A stretch of DNA of 51,949 nucleotides from Thioglobus_C sp964448305 (lineage in GTDB: Bacteria; Pseudomonadota; Gammaproteobacteria; PS1; Pseudothioglobaceae). The notes below the pieces were generated by a model. The model was not told the origin of the DNA and searched no databases. It saw only the letters and a program-made list of their open reading frames with translations. Each line of letters opens with the position of its first letter. The first letter of the stretch is position 1. The position numbers and the translations under genes were made by a program. The stretch is taken from contig CAYUWB010000008.1 in the NCBI GenBank assembly GCA_964448305.1, positions 1 to 51,949 on the forward strand. The letters are read 5' to 3'. This document shows, in pieces, positions 19,578-27,657 of the stretch.

Positions 19578-19667
19578 TGGTGGAGGGATAGGGATTTGAA
19601 CCCTAGAAGGGGATTAACCCTTGCCGGTTTTCAAGACCGGTGCATTCAGCCGCTCTGCCATCCCTCC
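19578..19667 (-). tRNA. serT: tRNA-Ser (UGA)
   Basis: Read on the minus strand: acceptor GGAGGGA/TCCCTCC, D arm, anticodon stem CCGGT/ACCGG around loop CTTGAAA (anticodon TGA), a long variable arm (AAGGG/CCCTT) typical of serine tRNAs, T arm TAGGG-TTCAAAT-CCCTA and an encoded CCA. The discriminator base reads A, whereas E. coli serine tRNAs have G. Confidence 0.97.
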
Positions 19668-19752
19668 AATGTGTGGATATCATACAGTCTGTTGAACTAA
19701 TAGTAAATAGGATATTTATATAAATTCGCTTTTAAATTAGTGATTTTTTAAG

Positions 19753-19758
19753 TATAAT
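19753..19758 (+). promoter_or_regulatory. Candidate -10 box for rpmB-rpmG
   Basis: TATAAT lies 33 bases before the rpmB start codon. The -35 region is AT-rich (TTTTAA-like) and not convincing, so this is a partial match. Confidence 0.4.
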
Positions 19759-19790
19759 TCCTTTCTTTTAGATTTTTGATGAGTTTAGTT

Positions 19791-20027
19791 ATGGCAAAGG
19801 TATGTCAAGTAACCGGCAAGCGCCCAATTAGTGGTAATAATGTTTCTCACGCGAACAATAGAACGCGTCGTCGTTTTTACCCAAATTTACACACACATCG
19901 TTTTTGGGTGGAGAGTGAAAATCGTTTTGTAAAGCTAAAATTATCTGCAAAAGGTTTGCGTATTGTTGATAAAAAAGGCATCGATACTGTACTTTCAGAA
20001 ATTCGCGCACGTGGCGAAAAGGTTTAG
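19791..20027 (+). CDS. rpmB: 50S ribosomal protein L28
   Basis: 78 aa, matching E. coli L28. It begins MAKVCQVTGKRPISGNNVSHANN, the canonical N-terminus (shown here up to NVSHA as the family hallmark GN-x-VSHA). An upstream in-frame ATG would add five residues but is not needed. It is followed nine bases later by rpmG, the universal rpmB-rpmG pair. Confidence 0.96.
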   Translation: MAKVCQVTGKRPISGNNVSHANNRTRRRFYPNLHTHRFWVESENRFVKLKLSAKGLRIVDKKGIDTVLSEIRARGEKV

Positions 20028-20036
20028 GAGTAAAAC

Positions 20037-20192
20037 ATGAGAGAAAAAATTAAATTAGTATCATCAGCCAAAACTGGCCATTTTTACACTGCAACTAAAA
20101 ACAAACGTCTTCACCCAGAAAAGGTAGAGGTTAAAAAGTTTGATCCTGTTGTTAGAAAACACGTCATGTATAAAGAAGCAAAAATTAAATAA
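20037..20192 (+). CDS. rpmG: 50S ribosomal protein L33
   Basis: 51 aa, beginning MREKIKLVSSAKTGHFYTAT and ending HVMYKEAKIK, a clear L33 of the cysteine-free type (no zinc CxxC pairs). An AGGAG ribosome site lies just upstream, in the rpmB stop region. Second gene of the rpmB-rpmG unit, ended by a bidirectional terminator. Confidence 0.96.
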   Translation: MREKIKLVSSAKTGHFYTATKNKRLHPEKVEVKKFDPVVRKHVMYKEAKIK

Positions 20193-20213
20193 TTTTCTTT
20201 AAGAAATTCTAAT

Positions 20214-20247
20214 AAAAAAGCCGCTTATCTTAGATAGCGGCTTTTTT
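20214..20247. terminator. Bidirectional intrinsic terminator, rpmG/acnB
   Basis: AAAAAAGCCGCT pairs with AGCGGCTTTTTT around a 10-base loop. The A-run on one side and T-run on the other allow it to end transcription from rpmBG on the plus strand and from acnB on the minus strand. Confidence 0.92.
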
Positions 20248-20266
20248 ATTGCACGGTGTTTTTTAA

Positions 20267-22867
20267 CTATTCTTCTAAAATAGTGTCAAGTGCTATATGG
20301 CCAATCGCTTCTTGATATTCAGAGATTTGATCAAAGTTTAAGTATTGATAAATTTCATCCGATGACTCTTGTATATCGCGCATTGCATTTAGGTATTCTT
20401 GCGCAGTAGGGATGTATCCCAATTTTGCTGAAATAGCAGCAACTTCTGCAGAGGATAAATAAACATCAGCACCATCACCTAAGCGATTTGGGAAATTACG
20501 CGTTGAAGTCGAAACCACAGTGGCATTGTTTTCAACACGTGCTTGGTTGCCCATGCATAAAGAACAACCCGGTATTTCTGTATGCTTAGTAATCGCATCA
20601 AAAGTTTTGTAAATACCTTCTTTTCTGAGCTGAGCTTCATCCATACGTGTTGGCGGCGCCACCCAAAGTTCAGTTGGTAAGTTTGATTGGTCTTTTAATA
20701 ATTGTGCAGCAGCCCTAAAGTGGCCAATATTGGTCATACATGAGCCGATAAACACCTCGTCAATTTTAGTATTGGCAACATCTGATAGGGTTTTAACATC
20801 ATCTGGATCATTCGGGCAAGCTAAGATTGGCTCTTTGATTTCGTCTAGGTTGATATCAATCACAGCAGCATACTCAGCATTATTGTCGGCTTCTAATAAC
20901 TCAGGTGCATCTAGCCATTTCTGCATAGCCTGAATACGACGTGCAATGGTCTTTTTATCTTCATAGTCCATTTCTATCATTGAAGACAATAAAGCAATAT
21001 TAGATTGTAAATATTCTGCTACGGGCTCTTTATTAAGCTTGATAGTACAGCCGTTAGCTGAACGCTCAGCAGAGGCATCAGTCAGCTCAAAAGCTTGTTC
21101 AATTTTAAGGTCGCCCAATCCTTCAATCTCTAAAATCCTGCCCGAGAAAATATTCTTTTTGTTGGATTTTTCAACCGTTAATAAGCCTTGTTGAATGGCA
21201 AAATAAGGAATAGCATTAACCAAATCACGCAGTGTAATGCCTTCTTGCATGGCGCCAGAAAAACGCACTAAAACAGATTCTGGCATATCAAGTGGCAATA
21301 CGCCAATGGATGCACCAAAGGCAACTAGACCAGAGCCAGCTGGAAAGCTAATACCAATTGGGAAGCGTGTATGCGAGTCACCACCTGTTCCAACTGTGTC
21401 AGGCAACAGCATACGGTTAAGCCACGAGTGAATGATGCCATCACCTGGTTTAAGTGAGACACCGCCACGAGATTGCATAAAGTCAGGCAATGTATGTTGT
21501 AATTCTATGTCTACCGGTTTAGGGTAAGCGGCGGTATGACAAAAACTTTGCATCACCAAGTCTGCCGAAAAACCTAAACAGGCCAATTCTTTAAGTTCGT
21601 CACGGGTCATGGCGCCGGTGGTGTCTTGAGAGCCAACGGTAGTCATGCGTGGCTCACAATAAACGCCAGGTCGAACACCTTCAACACCACAAGCCTTGCC
21701 GACAATTTTTTGTGCCAAAGTATAACCTGCGCTACTGTTGCTAGCATCTTCTGGACGCAAGAAAAGATCACTGACTGGCAGGTCTAAATCTTGGCGGGTT
21801 TTATCGGTTAAACCGCGACCAATAATCAGTGGAATACGGCCACCGGCACGAATTTCGTCTGGCATAGTGGTTGGAGATAATTCAAAAGTAGACACCACTT
21901 CACCATTGGTATTGGTGATTTTTCCTTCGTAGGGGTAAATGGTGATTTCATCGCCCATGTTTAATTGAGTTACGTCACATTCAATCGGTAATGCGCCTGA
22001 ATCTTCTGCCGTGTTGAAGAAAATCGGGGCAATATTGCCACCGAGCACCACACCACCACCGCGTTTGTTAGGAATGTAATCAATGTCATTGCCCATGTGC
22101 CAAAGTACAGAGTTAATGGCTGATTTACGTGAAGAGCCAGTACCAACCACATCACCTACAAAAGCTAGTGGCAAGCCTTTTTCTTTAAGCTGTGCAATGG
22201 TTTCTAATGGGTTATCCATTTTTTTAACCAACATCGATTGCGCATGTAGTGGGATATCTGGGCGTGACCAAGCTTCAGTCGCAGGCGATAGATCGTCGGT
22301 ATTAATTTCGCCTTCAACGCGGAAAACGGTGAGTTTAATTTCTTTTGGTAATGCTTCTTTAGCGGTAAACCAATCGGCATTTGCCCAAGCGTCAATCACT
22401 TGTTTAGCAAAATCATTGTTGGCTGACTTTTCTACCACTGTTTGATAGGCTTCGTAAATAAGTAAGGTTTTTGCTAATGCATCTGTTGCAGTTTGGGCAG
22501 TTATATCTATGTCTAGCAAGTCAATTAGTGGCTCAATGTTGTAACCACCCATCATCGTTCCGAGTAAAAAAGTGGCCTGTTTTTGGTCTATGGCGTTGCA
22601 CGCTTGTCCACCTTTGGCAACACTGGCTAAAAAGCTCGCTTTAACATAGGCAGCCTCGTCTACGCCAGGCGGCACACGATGGGTTAATAAATCAAGATAG
22701 AAATCTTCATCATTACCTTTGATTAGATTTTCAACAACAGATTTTGTTTGTTCTGCATTGAGTGCTAATGGCGGTAAATTGTTTTGGGCGCGCTCGTCAA
22801 TATGAGCTAAATAGGCTGTTTTCATCTGTGTAATCAGTGGATCGTATAAAGCGTATAATTTTACCAT
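20267..22867 (-). CDS. acnB: Aconitate hydratase B (bifunctional 2-methylisocitrate dehydratase)
   Basis: TCA-cycle citrate/isocitrate isomerase with a 4Fe-4S cluster; 866 aa, against 865 in E. coli. The N-terminal HEAT-like domain contains LLTHRVPPGVDEAAYVKA, and cluster-ligand regions include GSCMTNIGHF and GCSLCMGNQARVE near residue 770. The listed start is the longest; Met15 (start 22825) aligns better with E. coli and would free space for a divergent purB promoter. Neither start has a clear ribosome site. Confidence 0.95.
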   Translation of the reverse strand: MVKLYALYDPLITQMKTAYLAHIDERAQNNLPPLALNAEQTKSVVENLIKGNDEDFYLDLLTHRVPPGVDEAAYVKASFLASVAKGGQACNAIDQKQATFLLGTMMGGYNIEPLIDLLDIDITAQTATDALAKTLLIYEAYQTVVEKSANNDFAKQVIDAWANADWFTAKEALPKEIKLTVFRVEGEINTDDLSPATEAWSRPDIPLHAQSMLVKKMDNPLETIAQLKEKGLPLAFVGDVVGTGSSRKSAINSVLWHMGNDIDYIPNKRGGGVVLGGNIAPIFFNTAEDSGALPIECDVTQLNMGDEITIYPYEGKITNTNGEVVSTFELSPTTMPDEIRAGGRIPLIIGRGLTDKTRQDLDLPVSDLFLRPEDASNSSAGYTLAQKIVGKACGVEGVRPGVYCEPRMTTVGSQDTTGAMTRDELKELACLGFSADLVMQSFCHTAAYPKPVDIELQHTLPDFMQSRGGVSLKPGDGIIHSWLNRMLLPDTVGTGGDSHTRFPIGISFPAGSGLVAFGASIGVLPLDMPESVLVRFSGAMQEGITLRDLVNAIPYFAIQQGLLTVEKSNKKNIFSGRILEIEGLGDLKIEQAFELTDASAERSANGCTIKLNKEPVAEYLQSNIALLSSMIEMDYEDKKTIARRIQAMQKWLDAPELLEADNNAEYAAVIDINLDEIKEPILACPNDPDDVKTLSDVANTKIDEVFIGSCMTNIGHFRAAAQLLKDQSNLPTELWVAPPTRMDEAQLRKEGIYKTFDAITKHTEIPGCSLCMGNQARVENNATVVSTSTRNFPNRLGDGADVYLSSAEVAAISAKLGYIPTAQEYLNAMRDIQESSDEIYQYLNFDQISEYQEAIGHIALDTILEE
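22854..22859 (+). promoter_or_regulatory. Candidate -10 box for purB
   Basis: TATAAT 33 bases before the purB start codon. It lies inside the first codons of acnB as annotated, but outside if acnB starts at Met15. No good -35 was seen. Confidence 0.35.
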
Positions 22868-22891
22868 TTATTTGATTTAATTAGACGAATT

Positions 22892-24268
22892 ATGGAACTC
22901 AATGCACTGACTGCTATTTCTCCTATTGATGGACGTTATTTTGATAAGACCAACACTCTAAGCTCAATTTTTAGTGAATTCGGATTGATTAAATATCGCG
23001 TATTAATTGAGGTTAAATGGTTGCAAGCCATGGCTGATAATAAGGGCATTGATGAAGTGCCTGCATTTAGTGCTGAGGCTAGTCAGTTTCTAGCGAGCAT
23101 TGCTACTGATTTTTCACTTGAAGATGCACAAGTAGTCAAAGATATTGAACGCACGACTAATCACGATGTTAAAGCGGTTGAGTATTTTTTAAAAGATAAA
23201 ATCAAAGACAATGCTGAGCTAAATGCGGTGAGTGAATTTTTTCACTTTGCCTGTACATCAGAAGACATTAACAACCTTTCTCATGCATTAATGCTGATTG
23301 ATGGCCGTGAGATTGTCTTGGCTGAGATGCAAAATATCTTGACTTTAATTGCTGCTTTAGCTAAAGACAATGCGGCAATCCCAATGCTGTCTCGTACACA
23401 TGGTCAAACCGCATCACCAACAACGGTAGGCAAGGAAATGGCTAATTTTGCATTTCGTTTAAAACGTCAAATTGATCATTTGAAGGCTGTTAAAGTTATG
23501 GGCAAGTTTAATGGCGCCGTGGGTAACTTCAATGCGCATATTTCCGCTTATCCAGATCTTGACTGGCAGAATATTTCACAAAATTTTATTGAGAGTTTGG
23601 GTGTAAATTATGCGCCTTACACGCCACAGATTGAAACACACGACTATATGGCCGAATATTTTCACTCAATGAATCGTTTTAATACGATATTGATTGACTA
23701 TTGTCGTGATGTTTGGGGTTATATTTCATTAGGATACTTCAAGCAAAAAACTATTGCTGGTGAAGTTGGCTCATCTACGATGCCACATAAGGTAAATCCA
23801 ATTGATTTTGAAAATGGTGAAGGTAATTTAGGTCTTGCCAATGCAATTAATACACATCTAGCAGACAAGTTGGCTATTTCCCGTTGGCAGCGCGATCTTT
23901 CGGATTCAACTGTACTGAGAAACCTGGGCGTTAGTTGCGCACATTGTTTGGTGGCTTATGCATCGATTGCTAAAGGTATTGGCAAGCTAGAAACGAATGA
24001 AGCAAGATTATTAGAGGACTTAGATAGCTCATGGGAAGTCCTGGCTGAGCCGATTCAAACCGTGATGCGTCGTTACGGTATTGAAAATCCGTATGAAAAA
24101 CTCAAAGCACTTACGCGTGGCAATACTATTGATGCCCAGGTATTGGCAGATTTTGTAAAAGACCTTGATATGCCAGAAGAAGCCAAACAGTCATTGGCCG
24201 AATTAACTCCAATGACTTATACAGGTGATGCACAAAAATTAGCGCAAGACTTAGAAAAACTGATATAA
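22892..24268 (+). CDS. purB: Adenylosuccinate lyase
   Basis: Acts twice in purine synthesis, releasing fumarate from SAICAR and from adenylosuccinate; 458 aa (E. coli 456). It begins with ALTAISPIDGRYFDKT, typical of the family. The fumarase/lyase signature GSSTMPHKVNPIDFEN is at about residues 293-308, and SRTHGQTASPTTVGKE carries a catalytic His (about 171). Divergent from acnB. Confidence 0.97.
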   Translation: MELNALTAISPIDGRYFDKTNTLSSIFSEFGLIKYRVLIEVKWLQAMADNKGIDEVPAFSAEASQFLASIATDFSLEDAQVVKDIERTTNHDVKAVEYFLKDKIKDNAELNAVSEFFHFACTSEDINNLSHALMLIDGREIVLAEMQNILTLIAALAKDNAAIPMLSRTHGQTASPTTVGKEMANFAFRLKRQIDHLKAVKVMGKFNGAVGNFNAHISAYPDLDWQNISQNFIESLGVNYAPYTPQIETHDYMAEYFHSMNRFNTILIDYCRDVWGYISLGYFKQKTIAGEVGSSTMPHKVNPIDFENGEGNLGLANAINTHLADKLAISRWQRDLSDSTVLRNLGVSCAHCLVAYASIAKGIGKLETNEARLLEDLDSSWEVLAEPIQTVMRRYGIENPYEKLKALTRGNTIDAQVLADFVKDLDMPEEAKQSLAELTPMTYTGDAQKLAQDLEKLI

Positions 24269-24298
24269 TTTCGCGTCTTATATCTTTTTTGATATAAG
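24261..24298 (+). promoter_or_regulatory. Candidate extended -10 promoter and leader hairpin for rpsP
   Basis: TGA-TATAAT (24261-24269) is an extended -10 match overlapping the purB stop codon. It is followed by a hairpin CTTATATC-TTTTTT-GATATAAG (24277-24298). The hairpin would lie at the very 5' end of the rpsP message. Function is inferred. Confidence 0.4.
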
Positions 24299-24329
24299 TG
24301 AACAATATAATAAAAGGAGCAAAAAACCC

Positions 24330-24803
24330 ATGGTTAAAATTAGATTAGCCCGAGGTGGAGCCAAGAAAAAACCTTTTTATTCAATTGTGGCGACAGACTC
24401 TAGAAAGCGTAGAGACAGTGGTTACATTGAGCGTATTGGATATTTTAATCCAGTCGCTCGCGGACAAGAAGTTAGGCTTACCATCGAAGAAGATAGACTA
24501 GATTACTGGGCATCAAAAGGTGCACAAATTTCTGATCGTGTTAAGCAACTTGTCAAAGAGTTTAAAGACCCTTCGATTCGTGAAAAACGTGTTGCAGCAC
24601 AAGAAGCTAGAGCGGCAGCAGTAGCAGCTAAATTAGCAGCTGAAGCTAAGGCGAAAGCAGACGAAGAGGCAAAAGCTGAGGCTGAAGCAAAAGCAGCAGA
24701 GGAAGCAGAAGCTAAGGCAGTAGCCGAAGCGGAAGCAGCCGCAGAGTCTGAAGCAGAGGCGCCTGCGGAAGAGTCATCATCAGAGGAAGAGGCTGCTGAG
24801 TAA
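24330..24803 (+). CDS. rpsP: 30S ribosomal protein S16 with long Ala/Glu/Lys tail
   Basis: Residues 1 to about 84 are a normal S16 (MVKIRLARGGAKKKPFY, then RRDSGYIERIGYFNP). Usual S16 is about 80-90 aa, but this protein is 157 aa. The extra 70 or so residues are almost only Ala, Glu, Lys, Ser and Asp, alternating charge in a way that suggests a long single helix or disordered acidic tail. The frame is open and ends at TAA, 34 bases before rimM. AAGGAG precedes the ATG. The tail is odd, though similar low-complexity tails exist in some bacterial S16 proteins. Confidence 0.95.
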   Translation: MVKIRLARGGAKKKPFYSIVATDSRKRRDSGYIERIGYFNPVARGQEVRLTIEEDRLDYWASKGAQISDRVKQLVKEFKDPSIREKRVAAQEARAAAVAAKLAAEAKAKADEEAKAEAEAKAAEEAEAKAVAEAEAAAESEAEAPAEESSSEEEAAE

Positions 24804-24837
24804 TTTAGCACCTTCTTCATCTAATCAAAAAAGGCTG

Positions 24838-25320
24838 TTGGTCGGTAAGATCAATGGCCTTTTTGGTGTTCAGGGCTGGGTAAAGATATTTTCACACACA
24901 CAGCCTCGTAAAAATATCTTGTCTTACCAGCCTTGGTATATTCGAGTAGATGGTCAGTGGCAAACATTAAATATTGTCAAAGGAAGAGAACAAGGAAAAA
25001 CCATTGTTGCCCAACTTAAAGATATTAATGATCGTGATCAAGCACGATCTATGATTGGTGTTGAGTTATATATCTTAAAGTCACAATTACCAATGTTGTC
25101 CAAAGGGGAGTACTATTGGGAAGATTTGATTGGTCTAAAAGTTGTTAATCAAAAAAGCATTACCCTTGGAAATGTTGATAATTTGGTTGATACAGGGGCT
25201 AACACTGTATTAGTGATTAATGGTGAAAAAGAACATTGGGTGCCTTTTATTGAGCCGTATTTAATATCTGTTAATCTAGATAAAGGGCTAATAAAAGTTG
25301 ATTGGGATGAAAAATTTTAA
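24838..25320 (+). CDS. rimM: Ribosome maturation factor RimM
   Basis: Helps assemble the 30S head by binding S19; 160 aa. The N-terminal barrel has VGKINGLFGVQGWVKIFS (about 2-19), and the PRC-barrel half has YYWEDLIGLKV (about 97-107) and the closing VPFIEPYL. The only reasonable start is TTG, with AAAAGG just upstream; no ATG or GTG fits. It follows rpsP as usual, but trmD and rplS do not follow it. Confidence 0.92.
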   Translation: MVGKINGLFGVQGWVKIFSHTQPRKNILSYQPWYIRVDGQWQTLNIVKGREQGKTIVAQLKDINDRDQARSMIGVELYILKSQLPMLSKGEYYWEDLIGLKVVNQKSITLGNVDNLVDTGANTVLVINGEKEHWVPFIEPYLISVNLDKGLIKVDWDEKF

Positions 25321-25541
25321 TAAATAAAATTTATCATGCTTGTTAATTACAAACACTCTTTAAAATAACTATTAAACTTGTAAAGCATTATAGCAACAAG
25401 GCGCTACAGAATAATGCAAAAGTAATCATAAGTTAAAATTATTATTTTTTAAAAAAATATTATTTTACTCTATGAATATAATATTGTATGATTGCCAGGC
25501 ATTTTGAATTTTTATTAAATTTATAAAGAAAGGAGGGCTTA
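25321..25541 (+). promoter_or_regulatory. cbbL upstream region: candidate promoter and strong ribosome site
   Basis: A very AT-rich 221-base gap before the RuBisCO operon. TATAAT at 25477-25482 is a candidate -10 box without a good -35, which fits an activator-dependent promoter; no CbbR site could be defined by eye. AAAGGAGG at 25529-25536, five bases from the ATG, is a near-perfect ribosome binding site, consistent with very high RuBisCO expression. Confidence 0.45.
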
Positions 25542-26960
25542 ATGGCCAAAAAATACGAAGCGGGTGTAAAAGATTACCGCGAAACTTACTGGCAACCTGA
25601 TTATGTTCCGTTAGATTCGGACTTATTGGCTTGTTTTAAGATCACACCACAACCAGGTATTGACCGTGAAGAAGCTGCTGCTGCGGTAGCTGCTGAATCT
25701 TCAACAGGTACTTGGACTACAGTATGGACAGACTTACTGACAGACATGGATTACTACCGTGGTCGTTGTTACCGTATTGAAGATGTACCAGGTGATGATA
25801 GTTGTTACTATGCATTTATTGCTTACCCAATTGACTTATTTGAAGAAGGGTCAATTGTAAACGTGCTAACTTCACTAGTTGGTAACGTATTTGGATTTAA
25901 AGCAGTACGAGCGCTTCGTTTAGAAGACATTAGATTCTCTCTTGCATATGTTAAGACTTGTAATGGTCCTCCACATGGTATCCAAGTAGAGCGTGATAAG
26001 ATGAATAAGTATGGTCGTCCAATGTTGGGTTGTACAATTAAGCCAAAACTTGGTTTATCAGCTAAAAACTATGGTCGTGCAGTATACGAATGTTTACGCG
26101 GTGGTTTAGACTTTACGAAGGATGATGAGAACGTAAACTCACAACCATTTATGCGCTGGCGTGATCGTTTCTTATTCTGTCAGGATGCAATTGAAACTGC
26201 AGAACAAGAAACAGGTGAGCGTAAGGGTCACTACTTAAACGTAACAGCAGCTTCTCCGGAAGAAATGTATGAGCGTGCAGAATTTGCAAAAGAAATTAAG
26301 TCACCAATTATTATGCATGACTTCTTTACTGGTGGTTTTTGTGCAAACACAGGTTTAGCGCGCTGGTGTGCTAAGAACGGTGTATTGTTACACATTCACC
26401 GTGCAATGCACGCTGTAGTTGATCGTAACCCGCATCATGGTATTCACTTTAGAGTATTAGCGAAGACATTGCGTTTATCAGGTGGTGATCATATGCACTC
26501 TGGTACCGTTGTAGGTAAGTTAGAAGGTGACCGTGAAGCAACATTAGGTTGGATTGATTTAATGCGTGAATCATTTGTTCCTGAAGATCGTAGTCGTGGT
26601 ATTTTCTTTGACCAAGATTTCGGTTCAATGCCAGGCACATTGCCTGTTGCATCGGGTGGTATTCATGTATGGCATATGCCTGCACTAGTTGCAATCTTTG
26701 GTGATGATTCAGTACTACAGTTTGGTGGTGGTACGTTAGGTCACCCATGGGGTAATGCTGCAGGTGCTGCTGCAAACCGTGTTGCACTAGAAGCATGTGT
26801 AGACGCACGTAACCGTGGTATTGATGTAGAGCGCGAAGGTAAAGCTGTAATGGAGAGTGCTGCTGCACATAGTCCAGAACTTAAGATTGCTATGGAAACA
26901 TGGAAAGAAATTAAGTTTGAGTTTGACACAGTTGATAAACTAGACGGTCAAAACCGTTAA
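25542..26960 (+). CDS. cbbL: RuBisCO large subunit, form IA, carboxysomal
   Basis: Fixes CO2 onto ribulose-1,5-bisphosphate; 472 aa, normal for form I. The carbamylated lysine is in GGLDFTKDDENVNS (Lys about 193), the catalytic lysine in TIKPKLGLS (about 167), and flexible loop 6 is GTVVGKLEGDR. The N-terminus MAKKYEAGVKDYRETYW is typical of carboxysomal form IA of proteobacteria. First gene of the carboxysome cluster, followed 29 bases later by cbbS. Confidence 0.98.
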   Translation: MAKKYEAGVKDYRETYWQPDYVPLDSDLLACFKITPQPGIDREEAAAAVAAESSTGTWTTVWTDLLTDMDYYRGRCYRIEDVPGDDSCYYAFIAYPIDLFEEGSIVNVLTSLVGNVFGFKAVRALRLEDIRFSLAYVKTCNGPPHGIQVERDKMNKYGRPMLGCTIKPKLGLSAKNYGRAVYECLRGGLDFTKDDENVNSQPFMRWRDRFLFCQDAIETAEQETGERKGHYLNVTAASPEEMYERAEFAKEIKSPIIMHDFFTGGFCANTGLARWCAKNGVLLHIHRAMHAVVDRNPHHGIHFRVLAKTLRLSGGDHMHSGTVVGKLEGDREATLGWIDLMRESFVPEDRSRGIFFDQDFGSMPGTLPVASGGIHVWHMPALVAIFGDDSVLQFGGGTLGHPWGNAAGAAANRVALEACVDARNRGIDVEREGKAVMESAAAHSPELKIAMETWKEIKFEFDTVDKLDGQNR

Positions 26961-26989
26961 TTGGTTTAATTTAAAGAAGAGGAATTATT

Positions 26990-27319
26990 ATGAGTGAAAT
27001 GCAAGATTATAAATCTGGACCTAAGTTTGAAACTTTTTCATACTTACCACAGATGACACCTGATCAAACAAGACAACACATTCAGTTCATCATTAACAAT
27101 GGATGGAATCCAGCAATTGAGCATGTAGAGCCAGCGCGTTCTATGACTTATTACTGGTACATGTGGAAATTGCCAATGTTTGGTGAGCAATCAGTTGATG
27201 TAGTTCTAGCAGAGCTAGAAGCTTGTCATAGAGAGTATCCTAACCATCACGTTCGTTTGCTTGGTTATGATAATTATTCACAAAGTCAAGGCATGAACTT
27301 CGTTGTTTATCGCGGCTAA
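26990..27319 (+). CDS. cbbS: RuBisCO small subunit, form IA
   Basis: 109 aa, completing the L8S8 enzyme. Family landmarks: FETFSYLPQMT at the N-terminus, MTYYWYMWKLPMFG (about 53-66) and the C-terminal NYSQSQGMNFVVYR. An AAGAGGAA ribosome site precedes it. Directly after cbbL and 23 bases before csoS1, so all are probably on one message. Confidence 0.98.
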   Translation: MSEMQDYKSGPKFETFSYLPQMTPDQTRQHIQFIINNGWNPAIEHVEPARSMTYYWYMWKLPMFGEQSVDVVLAELEACHREYPNHHVRLLGYDNYSQSQGMNFVVYRG

Positions 27320-27342
27320 TATAAAAATATAGGAGAAATACT

Positions 27343-27639
27343 ATGAGTGATGTAACAGGAATCGCATTGGGCATGATCGAGACTAGAGGTCTTGTTCCTG
27401 CTATTGAAGCGGCCGATGCTATGACCAAAGCGGCAGAAGTTCGTTTAGTTGGTCGTCAGTTCGTTGGTGGCGGTTATGTAACAGTATTAGTACGTGGTGA
27501 AACTGGTGCGGTAAACGCAGCAGTACGTGCCGGTGCTGACGCATGTGAGCGTGTAGGTGATGGTCTGGTAGCAGCCCACATTATTGCGCGTGTTCACGGC
27601 GAAGTTGAAAACATTCTGCCTTCAGCGGCTGAAGCTTAA
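27343..27639 (+). CDS. csoS1: Carboxysome shell hexamer protein CsoS1
   Basis: 98-aa BMC-domain protein; hexamers tile the facets of the alpha-carboxysome shell. The sequence GIALGMIETRGLVPAIEAAD is the BMC signature, followed by VGRQFVGGGYVTVLVRGE and a pore-side region. AGGAGAA precedes the ATG. Placement between cbbS and csoS2 differs from the order in Halothiobacillus, where csoS1 genes follow csoS4B. A second, partly unresolved copy follows at once. Confidence 0.97.
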   Translation: MSDVTGIALGMIETRGLVPAIEAADAMTKAAEVRLVGRQFVGGGYVTVLVRGETGAVNAAVRAGADACERVGDGLVAAHIIARVHGEVENILPSAAEA

Positions 27640-27657
27640 AAATATAGGAGAAATACT

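Noticed and set aside
24582..24803. CRISPR-like or minisatellite repeat in the rpsP tail
   Set aside because: The codons are similar but irregular, without a fixed-length repeat or spacers; low-complexity coding sequence.
24503..24820. Minus-strand Ala/Ser-rich frame opposite rpsP
   Set aside because: Antisense shadow of the GCx/GAx-rich S16 tail; no ribosome site or family features.
25430..25476. CbbR (LysR-type) operator upstream of cbbL
   Set aside because: The AT-rich stretch gives many T-N11-A matches by chance; none stands out.
26449..26868. 139-codon minus-strand frame inside cbbL
   Set aside because: His/Gln/Leu-rich antisense of a very strong gene; no family features.
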